Assembly: GCA_025517465.1 (NCBI GenBank) | Contig: JAOPKE010000009.1 | Span: 1 to 64,000, forward strand | Direction of reading: 5' to 3' | Length of the DNA: 64,000 nt | DNA from: Halobacteria archaeon HArc-gm2 | GTDB lineage: Archaea; Halobacteriota; Halobacteria; Halobacteriales; Haloarculaceae | Shown: in pieces, positions 34,988-42,345 of the stretch | How positions within the stretch are numbered: position 1 is the first letter of the stretch | Layout: every line of letters begins with the position of its first letter | Notes under the pieces: model-generated | Databases searched by the model: none | What the model saw: only the letters and a program-made list of their open reading frames with translations | What the model was told of the DNA's origin: nothing | Position numbers and translations under genes: made by a program

Positions 34988-35173
34988 TACGTCCACCCCG
35001 ACGCCTTCGACACCTGGCAACGGGTGGCCGAGGAGGAGTTCGACTTCGCCTACTGCGCCTCTGGCCCGATGGTCCGGTCGTCGTACAAAGCTGGGGAACT
35101 GTTCGTGGAAGCGGTGGTGCGCGACGGCGAGGACCCGGAAGTCGCTCGCGAGCGGGCGCGGACGGCCGACTGA
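34988..35173 (+). pseudogene. displaced lipA 3' end
   Basis: The frame encodes 61 codons beginning [20 protein letters not shown] and ending [15 protein letters not shown]-stop. It matches the lipA C-terminus, identical over the first 140 bases and diverged over the last 46. It lacks the rest of the gene and any start. The GC-rich tail with typical haloarchaeal codon choice suggests this was the original chromosomal lipA end, pushed aside when the insert brought a replacement. Confidence 0.88.
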
Positions 35174-35290
35174 GGACCCCGGCGGGAGTCGACGCCGAAC
35201 GCGATCAGCTATTTAATCGTTTTGTCGGTCTGCAACCCGGAGCGGGTCGGCTCCTCCCTTTAAGCCACCCGCCACGTAATCGCTGCGTAG

Positions 35291-36550
35291 ATGCCAGAAT
35301 CGTTCGAGAACGCGTCGCGACGCGGGTTCCTCCGGCGAAGCGGTGCGGCCATCGCTACCGGGCTCTCGACCCTGAGTGCCGGCTGTTCCGGCTTGCCGCC
35401 GCTGGGCGCGCAGGTTCGATACGGCGCCGTGGACGCCCCCGTCCCGGACGCGCCGACCTACCGCGACTGGCTCCCCGCGCCGTCGGTCCTTCCCGAGGAA
35501 AACGGCGACGCCGACGGCGTCGAGCCGTGGGTCCACGTCCCGCCGTCGGCCGACGCTCCGGCGTGGGCCAGAACCAGCATCGGCCGGTCCCTCGTCGCGT
35601 TCCGGACCGACTACGTCGGCGTCCACGTCGACGACGTCGACGTCGCGCTCACGTTCGGCGACGCGACGGTGCTCCGCGGGCCCGTCGACGAAGCGACCGT
35701 CCGCGACGTCGTCGCCGACACGCCCTACGAACCGGTGGGCACCGACGGCGAGTACGACGTCTACGCGCGTCCCGACACGGAGCGGGTCGTCGCCGTGAGC
35801 ACGGAGGCCGCGGTGTTCGGCAACGGCCCCGCCGCTCGCGAGACTGTCCGGGCGGTCGTCGACGCGGGCCGCGGCGACGTCCCGCGGTACCACGAGCGCG
35901 ACGCGGATCTGGCCGCGCTCGTCGACGGCACCGGCATGCGCCGGTGGGCGTGGCTCTGGCCGGGCGGCGTCGGTGCCAGTTCCGGCGACGACGACCTCCG
36001 GACGGACACCGTCGGGTGGGCGAGTTCGTTCGACCACGACGCGGACGGCGCGTACTACGTCCAGACGTGGGTCTTCCCGCCGGAGTACGACCTGACGGCG
36101 GGCGCGGTGAAGGAGTCGCTCGATTCGAGGCGCCGGGCAGGGCGGCCGAGTGCGACCGAGGTCAGCGCCGTCGACGTCACGGTCGACGGTCGGGTCGCCA
36201 CCGTCGAGATGTACCTCTCCCGGGACGTGGTCGAACGGGTCCTGACGGACCGCGACCTCGTGACCCCCCACGTCACCTGGCGGGCGTCGTTCGACGCCGA
36301 CGCCGACAGGCTGACCGTCCACCACGCGGCGGGCGACCCGGTCCGGACCGACCGGCTGTGGGTCGAAGGGACCGGGCACCAGACTGACGAACCGGTCGCG
36401 GTAACCGCGGACGTCGGCGCCCGCCTGGAACCGGGCGAATCGATCACGGTCTCCACCGCCGACGCCGAACCGGACGCCCTCGTCCGGCTCGTCTACCGGA
36501 AACCGAACGGACACGCCTCGACCACGCTGTTCGTCTACGACCTGCCATGA
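35291..36550 (+). CDS. Tat-exported lipoprotein of unknown function
   Basis: The 419-residue protein has a twin-arginine signal (ASRRGFLRRSGAAIATGL) and lipobox LSAGC, with Cys33 as the likely lipidation site. The mature part contains two similar alpha-beta halves (about 75-200 and 210-340) and a C-terminal beta domain ending VRLVYRKPNG-STTLFVYDLP. No known family is recognised. The stop overlaps a possible ATG of the next regulator frame. It is likely a cell-surface protein. Confidence 0.75.
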   Translation: MPESFENASRRGFLRRSGAAIATGLSTLSAGCSGLPPLGAQVRYGAVDAPVPDAPTYRDWLPAPSVLPEENGDADGVEPWVHVPPSADAPAWARTSIGRSLVAFRTDYVGVHVDDVDVALTFGDATVLRGPVDEATVRDVVADTPYEPVGTDGEYDVYARPDTERVVAVSTEAAVFGNGPAARETVRAVVDAGRGDVPRYHERDADLAALVDGTGMRRWAWLWPGGVGASSGDDDLRTDTVGWASSFDHDADGAYYVQTWVFPPEYDLTAGAVKESLDSRRRAGRPSATEVSAVDVTVDGRVATVEMYLSRDVVERVLTDRDLVTPHVTWRASFDADADRLTVHHAAGDPVRTDRLWVEGTGHQTDEPVAVTADVGARLEPGESITVSTADAEPDALVRLVYRKPNGHASTTLFVYDLP

Positions 36551-36654
36551 GCACAGCACCACGCGCCGCCACGCCTCACCGGTCCGTCCGTCTGGCGGCC
36601 ACGGAACCGTTCCGTTCGCCGTCCGCCCACCGCTCCGACCCCATACCGACACTT

Positions 36655-37026
36655 ATGCCACCAGCAAGCGACCCGCCGGGCGTGCCCGACGACCCGACGC
36701 TCGCGGCCGTCGTCGAACTCCTCGACGACGAGCACGTCCGGCAGATCCTCACGGCCACGAGCGTCGACGCGCTGAGCGCGAAGGAACTGAGCGAGCGCTG
36801 CGACGTCTCGCAGGCGACCGTCTACCGGCGCGTCGAGCGTCTGACCGACGCCGGCCTCGTCGACGAGCGGACCCGCCCGCGGGCCGACGGCCACCACGAC
36901 ACCGTCTACGTCGCCGTCCTCGACGAGGTGTCGATCCGGCTCCGGGACGGCGAACTTCAGTTCGACCTCGACAGGCGCGGCGACGACGTCGCCGACCGGC
37001 TGACCAGGCTGTGGGAGGGGTTCTGA
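36655..37026 (+). CDS. small winged-helix (ArsR-like) regulator
   Basis: The 123-residue protein carries LLDDEHVRQILTATSVDALS, AKELSERCDVSQATVYRRVE and a wing LVDERTRPRADGHHDTVYV, then a C-terminal strand pair. It is a paralogue of the protein at 30621 (shared EHVRQIL-like, VSQxTVYRR and final L-F-D elements). The ATG at 36655 fits the length of that paralogue; the alternative ATG at 36547 would overlap the lipoprotein stop by 4 bases and add 36 residues. The membrane protein that follows begins 2 bp after its stop. Confidence 0.8.
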   Translation: MPPASDPPGVPDDPTLAAVVELLDDEHVRQILTATSVDALSAKELSERCDVSQATVYRRVERLTDAGLVDERTRPRADGHHDTVYVAVLDEVSIRLRDGELQFDLDRRGDDVADRLTRLWEGF

Positions 37027-37027
37027 G

Positions 37028-37387
37028 ATGGCGCCCTTCGACGCGTTCACGACGGTCGAACTCGCGACGACGGCCGCCGCCGCGGCCACTGCCCTGGTCG
37101 GTCTCTACATCGGCTACCAGGCCTACCGTGGGCTCCGCCGCCACGATAGCGCCCCGATGCGCTACCTCTCCATCGGGATGGTGCTGCTGTTCGGCGTCAC
37201 CTACGCGACGGCCTTCGCGGGCAACGCGCTGTTGCAGGTCGGGGCGTTCCCCCTCGTCTACCAGGGATATTTCCGGCTGGTGGTGCGATTGATCCAGCTC
37301 TCTGGGCTGCTCTGTATCGCGTACTCGCTTTATCTCACGCGGGCGGACGCGCGACCCGCTGACCGTACCGTAGAGGCAGACGACTGA
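37028..37387 (+). CDS. DUF7521-like membrane protein
   Basis: The 119-residue protein has three or four membrane segments: [20 protein letters not shown] (about 11-30), [20 protein letters not shown] (about 44-63) and [20 protein letters not shown] (about 83-103). Small haloarchaeal proteins of this kind are often coded directly after an ArsR-like winged-helix protein, as here, with a 1-bp gap, and the pair may act as a membrane-linked sensor and regulator. That role is inference. Confidence 0.75.
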   Translation: MAPFDAFTTVELATTAAAAATALVGLYIGYQAYRGLRRHDSAPMRYLSIGMVLLFGVTYATAFAGNALLQVGAFPLVYQGYFRLVVRLIQLSGLLCIAYSLYLTRADARPADRTVEADD

Positions 37388-37595
37388 GCGCGAGCGGGAC
37401 TGCTCGGGTGCCAGTGCAGTCCACGAGGCCGACGAGCGCGACTGTTCGTTCGTCAACTCTCGACGCGAAAATACGTCCACTTTTGATCGAATCTGCGCAG
37501 GGATTCGGGAGTATAGCACCTGTACCCGCGAAAACCCTAAACGTCGCGGGAGACAATACCACACCCATGTCACACCATGCCAGGTGTTCTTCGCC

Positions 37596-38705
37596 GTGAG
37601 TATCCTCCAGCGCGACCCGACCGACCAGGTACAGGTCCTCGCCGAGGACGGGTCGGTCCGCGAGGGCGCGTCCGTCCCCGACCTCTCCGACGACGAGTTC
37701 GTGGCGATGTATCGCGAACTCAAGCTGGCGCGGCACTTCGACCAGCGGGCGGTGAGCCTCCAGCGCCAGGGTCGAATGGGCACCTATCCGCCGATGGCCG
37801 GCCAGGAGGGCGCCCAGGTCGGGAGTGCGATGGCGCTCGAAAAGGAGGACTGGCTCTTTCCGAGCTATCGCGAACACGCCGCCCTCCACGTCCACGGCTG
37901 GCCGCTGGACCAGGTCCTGCTGTACTGGATGGGCAACGAGGCCGGCAACGACCCGCCCCAGGGCGTCGCCGCGTTCACGCTCTCGGTCCCGATAGCGACC
38001 CAGATCCCCCACGCGACGGGGTGGGCCTGGGCCGCCAAATTGCAGGGGGACGACGCGGTGGTCGCGGCGTACTTCGGCGACGGCGCCACCTCGGAGGGCG
38101 ACTTCCACGAGGGGCTGAACTTCGCGGGCGTCTTCGACGTCCCCGCCGTCTTCCTCTGTAACAACAACCAGTGGGCCATCTCGGTGCCCCGGGAACGCCA
38201 GACCGCGAGCGCGACGCTGGCCCAGAAGGCCGCGGCCTACGGCTTCGAGGGCGTCCAGGTCGACGGGATGGACCCGCTCGCCGTCTATCAGGTGACGAAG
38301 GAGGCCGTCGACAAAGCCCGCGACCCCGACGAGGGCGAGCGCCGACCCACCCTGATCGAGGCCGTCCAGTACCGCTTCGGCGCCCACACCACCGCCGACG
38401 ACCCGAGCGTCTACCGCGACGAGGACGAGGTCGAGGAGTGGCGGCGAAAAGACCCCATCCCGCGCCTGGAGGGGTTCCTGCGCGACCGCGGGCTGATCGA
38501 CGACGACGATGTCGCGGCCATCGAGGAGTCGGTCGCCGACGAGGTAGCCGACGCCATCGACGCCGCGGAGTCCCACGCCCGCCCCACGCCCGAGGAGATG
38601 TTCGCCGCTGTCTACGCGGAGATGCCCCAGCGTCTGGCCGAACAGCTGGACTACCTCCAGGGGTTGCGCGAGCGCCACGGCGACGAGACGCTTCTGGAGG
38701 GGTAA
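37596..38705 (+). CDS. pdhA: 2-oxoacid (pyruvate-type) dehydrogenase E1 alpha subunit
   Basis: This thiamine-diphosphate subunit decarboxylates a 2-oxoacid and passes the acyl group to lipoyl-E2. The TPP-binding motif [18 protein letters not shown], with NNNQWAIS, is at about 160-195. The 369-residue length and [15 protein letters not shown] are typical of the PDH/BCKDH family. The GTG at 37596 ([15 protein letters not shown]) is chosen for family fit; a GTG four codons upstream is possible. The in-vivo substrate of haloarchaeal complexes is uncertain. pdhB begins one base after its stop. Confidence 0.9.
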   Translation: MSILQRDPTDQVQVLAEDGSVREGASVPDLSDDEFVAMYRELKLARHFDQRAVSLQRQGRMGTYPPMAGQEGAQVGSAMALEKEDWLFPSYREHAALHVHGWPLDQVLLYWMGNEAGNDPPQGVAAFTLSVPIATQIPHATGWAWAAKLQGDDAVVAAYFGDGATSEGDFHEGLNFAGVFDVPAVFLCNNNQWAISVPRERQTASATLAQKAAAYGFEGVQVDGMDPLAVYQVTKEAVDKARDPDEGERRPTLIEAVQYRFGAHTTADDPSVYRDEDEVEEWRRKDPIPRLEGFLRDRGLIDDDDVAAIEESVADEVADAIDAAESHARPTPEEMFAAVYAEMPQRLAEQLDYLQGLRERHGDETLLEG

Positions 38706-38706
38706 C

Positions 38707-39705
38707 ATGAGCACGCAACAGTCCGCCACCCAGAACCTGACGCTCGTCCAGGCCGTGCGCGACGGCCTCTACGGCGAACTCGAACGCGACGACGACGTCG
38801 TCGTCATCGGCGAGGACGTCGGCGAGAACGGCGGCGTCTTCCGGGCGACCCAGGGCCTCTACGACGAGTTCGGCCCCGACCGGGTGATCGACACCCCCCT
38901 CGCGGAGTCGGGCATCGTCGGCGCCGCCGTCGGCATGGCCGCCTACGGCCTGAAGCCCGTCCCGGAGATACAGTTCTCCGGCTTCGCCTACCCCGCGTTT
39001 GACCAGATCGTGAGCCACGCCGCTCGACTGCGCTCGCGGAGCAGAGGCCGGTTCTCCTGTTCGATGACGCTCCGGATGCCCTACGGCGGCGGCATCCGCG
39101 CCCCCGAACACCACTCCGAATCGAAGGAGGCCTTCTACGCCCACGAACCCGGGCTGAAGGTCGTGATACCCTCGACGCCCAGCGACGCGAAGGGCCTGCT
39201 CGCCGCGTCGATACGGGATCCGGACCCGGTGATCTTCATGGAGCCAAAACTCATCTACCGGGCCTTCCGCGACACAGTCCCCGACGATGACTTCACCGTC
39301 CCGCTCGGCGAGGCGAACGTCCGCCGCGAGGGGTCGGACGTCTCGGTGTTCACCTGGGGCGCGATGTGCCGACCGACCATCGAGGCCGCCGAAGACCTCG
39401 CCGAGGACGGCATCGACTGCGAGGTCGTCGACCTCCGGACGCTCAAGCCGATGGACACGGAGACGATCGTGGAGTCGTTCCGGAAGACCGGCCGCGCCGT
39501 CGTCGTCCACGAGGCGCCCAAGACGGGTGGATTAGCTGGTGAGATTATCGCGACCATCCAGGAGGAGGCGCTGCTCTACCAGGAGGCGCCCATCGGTCGA
39601 GTCACCGGCTTCGACACGCCGTTCCCGCTGTACGCGCTGGAGGACTTCTATTTACCAGAGCCCGCCCGCATCGCCGACGGGATCCTGGACGCCGTGGAGT
39701 TTTGA
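38707..39705 (+). CDS. pdhB: 2-oxoacid dehydrogenase E1 beta subunit
   Basis: The 332-residue partner of E1 alpha forms the active site of the heterotetramer. It begins MSTQQSATQNLTLVQAVRDG; VVVIGEDVGENGGVFRATQG (about 32-51), DTPLAESGIVGAAVGMA and QFSGFAYPAFDQIVSHAAR are family signatures. The C-terminal domain contains VVDLRTLKPMDTETI and ends LPEPARIADGILDAVEF. It is coupled to pdhA. The E2 gene lies 726 bp downstream, beyond element copy 3. Confidence 0.93.
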   Translation: MSTQQSATQNLTLVQAVRDGLYGELERDDDVVVIGEDVGENGGVFRATQGLYDEFGPDRVIDTPLAESGIVGAAVGMAAYGLKPVPEIQFSGFAYPAFDQIVSHAARLRSRSRGRFSCSMTLRMPYGGGIRAPEHHSESKEAFYAHEPGLKVVIPSTPSDAKGLLAASIRDPDPVIFMEPKLIYRAFRDTVPDDDFTVPLGEANVRREGSDVSVFTWGAMCRPTIEAAEDLAEDGIDCEVVDLRTLKPMDTETIVESFRKTGRAVVVHEAPKTGGLAGEIIATIQEEALLYQEAPIGRVTGFDTPFPLYALEDFYLPEPARIADGILDAVEF

Positions 39706-39776
39706 GTCGGTTGTTTCGAGTCGTCGGTTTTGCGGAAAGGGGTGTTCGATTGCGGGAATTGGAACGAAAACACTCT

Positions 39777-40283
39777 GAAAGCCCTCGGCCAACTTTTCGG
39801 AGCTGCTGTCGATACCGCAAACAAGGGAAAGCCCTCGGTGCGCTCACCTCGCGCGGCTCGCTACGCTCCTCACTTCGCTCCGGTGCTTGCGTCGCCGTGC
39901 TTCGGCCAGCGCACCTCGCCCTTTCAATCCTCCAGGTCAGCACAGCCCCGCAACCCTGCCCTCCCCCTGGTCGCGCAGCCCTCACGTTCGTTCGGGCACG
40001 CGCTCCCGGCCAGACGGTTGCTGAGCGGTCAGGACGCGTGTCGCGCCGCCAGGCGCGACCGGGGAGGAGTGGTGGAGTCATCCGCGAGCGCGTGCCGGAG
40101 GCCGCGCGAGCAACGCGGTGCCTGGTGGACTGAAAGGGCGAGGCGTGGTCGACGAAGCACGGACCCGCAAGCACTGGAACGGAGTGAAGCGCGCAGCGTG
40201 GTCCGCGCGAGTCGAACGCGCCGAGGGCTTTCGGGATGTTGTTGGCCCAGGCATCGACTCCGGAGAGCGGGCCGAGGGCTTTC
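39777..40283. repeat. structured intergenic element, copy 3
   Basis: Outer and inner GAAAGCCCTCGG motifs start at 39777 and 39827, and GAGGGCTTTC ends lie at 40232 and 40283. The arms contain AAGCAC-tip-GCGCAGC and the stem CGGACC/GGTCCG. The core has a TCGCGCC-GCCA-GGCGCGA hairpin and lies in the same orientation as copies 1 and 5. It is 507 bp long and separates pdhB from pdhC, which are normally tightly linked. Confidence 0.87.
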
Positions 40284-40431
40284 GACGTTTTTGTGGCATC
40301 GTCGCCGACACCTAGAGAGTCGTTTCCATCAGCACTCGCCCACCAGCCACTAACAGCATTTCCCACCAATCAGAATCACCCCGCAGCCGTAGCTAGCAGT
40401 TTTTATCCGGCGGGGCACCGAGGTTCACGGC

Positions 40432-42279
40432 ATGTTCGAGTTCAAGCTGCCGGACCTCGGCGAGGGCGTCGCCGAGGGAGAGATTCTGGCCTGGCACGTC
40501 ACGCCGGGCGACGCCGTGGCCGAGGACGACGTACTCGCGGAGGTGGAGACCGACAAGGCCGCCGTCGACGTCCCCTCCCCGGTCGACGGGGTCGTCGAGG
40601 AACTGCGCTACGACGAGGGCGACGTCGTCGAGGTCGGCGAGGTAATCGTCACCATCGGCGAGGACGGCGACGCCGAAGCGACCGACGGCGAGGCAGCCGA
40701 CGCCCAGGCCACCGAAGCCGACGAGAGCGAGACCACCGAATCGACGGCGAGCGGCGAGAGCGGTGGGGAGACGGCCACCGCCGAGACCGAGGTGACCGGC
40801 GACGCGGTCCAGAGCGCGAAGGGCGGGCGCGTGTTCGCACCGCCGAACGTCCGCCGACTCGCCCGGGAACTCGGCGTCGATATCACCACCGTCGCCGGCA
40901 GCGGGCCGAGCGGGCGCGTCTCGGAAGTTGACGTCCGCGCGGCCGCAGAAGCGGGCGAGCAGGAAGCGCCCGACGAACAAGAGGACGAGGCTGACGAGAG
41001 TGAGGACGACGGGACACAGCTCAAGTCCGCCGTCAGTCGCGTCGGCGAGGACGATGGCGGCGAGACCGACGAAGACGCGGAGGAGGACAGCCAGCTCAAG
41101 TCGGCCGTACGCAGAGTTGGCAGTGACGAGTCCGACGACGCGGACGCCGAGGCTGCCGGTGGCGACCAGACCGAAGATCCGGCCGTCAGGTCCGCCGTGA
41201 AGAAGGTCGGCGCCAGCGACGGCGACGCCGCACGGGACCAGACCCTCGCGACGCCGGCGACCCGCAAGGTGGCCCGGGAACTCGGCGTCGACGTCGATTC
41301 GGTTCCCACGGACGAGACGCGCGACGGCGAGGCGTACGTCACCGAGGAGGCGGTACGGTCCTACGCCGAGCGCCGCCACGCTGCCCTGGCCGGCCGTCCG
41401 GCGGAAGGAGCGGAGACGCCGGACGAGACCGCCGGCGACGCGAGCGTGAGCGACGCGGCGCGCGAGCAGCGACGGCAGGCGGTCGACGGGGAGAGTGCGA
41501 CGCAGAGCCAGACGGAACGCGCGCCGGAAACGCCGCCGCAGCCGACCGACGAGCCGGCGGAGAAGGTCGTCGACGCCCCCCGACCCACCCGCCGGGAGCC
41601 CTACCGCGGCGTCCGCCGAACAATCGGCGAGCAGATGCAGCGCTCGCGCCGCGAGATTCCCCACGCGACCCACCACGACATGGCCGAGGTGAGCGCACTG
41701 GTCGAGGCCCGCGAGCGACTCAAGCCGCTGGCGGAGGAACGCGGCGTGAAGCTGACCTACCTCCCGTTCGTGCTGAAGTCCGTCGCCGCGGCGCTTCGGG
41801 AGCACCCGATCCTCAACACCGAACTCGACGAGGAGGCCGAGGAGATCGTGTACAAGGAGTACTACGATATCGGTGTCGCGACGGCGACGGACGCGGGCCT
41901 GATGGTCCCCGTCGTCCGCGACGTCGACGACAAGCGCATCCTGGAGGTCGCCGCGGAGGTGAACGACCTCGTCGAGCGGGCCCGCGACCGCTCCATCGAG
42001 CGCGCGGAGATGCAGGACGGCACCTTCACCGTCACCAACTTCGGCGCCATCGGCGGCGAGTTCGCCGACCCCATCATCAACGCACCCCAGACTGCCATTC
42101 TCGGCATCGGCGCGCTGAAAGAGCGAGCAGTGGCAGAAGACGGCGAGGTCGTCGCGAAACAGACCCTCCCGCTCTCGCTGGCCATCGACCACCGCGTCGT
42201 CGACGGCGCCGACGCCGCGCGGTTCGTCAACACCGTCAAGGAGTACCTCTCGGACCCGACGCTGCTGTTGCTGGAGTGA
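40432..42279 (+). CDS. pdhC: dihydrolipoamide acyltransferase (E2), two subunit-binding domains
   Basis: The 615-residue E2 core transfers the acyl group to CoA. It has one lipoyl domain with Lys42 (VETDKAAVDV), an acidic linker, a subunit-binding domain at about 131-170 (FAPPNVRRLARELGVDI), a second at about 274-310 (ATPATRKVARELGVDV), a Ser/Glu-rich linker, and the catalytic domain from about 385, with HRVVDG near 587. Between the two binding domains a motif repeats three times: QLKSAVSRVG, QLKSAVRRVG and VRSAVKKVG. Typical E2 chains have one binding domain, so the second and the repeat are unusual. Confidence 0.94.
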   Translation: MFEFKLPDLGEGVAEGEILAWHVTPGDAVAEDDVLAEVETDKAAVDVPSPVDGVVEELRYDEGDVVEVGEVIVTIGEDGDAEATDGEAADAQATEADESETTESTASGESGGETATAETEVTGDAVQSAKGGRVFAPPNVRRLARELGVDITTVAGSGPSGRVSEVDVRAAAEAGEQEAPDEQEDEADESEDDGTQLKSAVSRVGEDDGGETDEDAEEDSQLKSAVRRVGSDESDDADAEAAGGDQTEDPAVRSAVKKVGASDGDAARDQTLATPATRKVARELGVDVDSVPTDETRDGEAYVTEEAVRSYAERRHAALAGRPAEGAETPDETAGDASVSDAAREQRRQAVDGESATQSQTERAPETPPQPTDEPAEKVVDAPRPTRREPYRGVRRTIGEQMQRSRREIPHATHHDMAEVSALVEARERLKPLAEERGVKLTYLPFVLKSVAAALREHPILNTELDEEAEEIVYKEYYDIGVATATDAGLMVPVVRDVDDKRILEVAAEVNDLVERARDRSIERAEMQDGTFTVTNFGAIGGEFADPIINAPQTAILGIGALKERAVAEDGEVVAKQTLPLSLAIDHRVVDGADAARFVNTVKEYLSDPTLLLLE

Positions 42280-42345
42280 GTCGGCGAGGCGGGCCAGAAG
42301 CACGCCCCGATATCGTTTTACCTCCGCGAGAACCACGCCAACAAC

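Noticed and set aside
40393-42336. Long minus-strand frame opposite pdhC
   Set aside because: Antisense artefact of high GC; the plus strand has the lipoyl, binding and catalytic motifs of E2.
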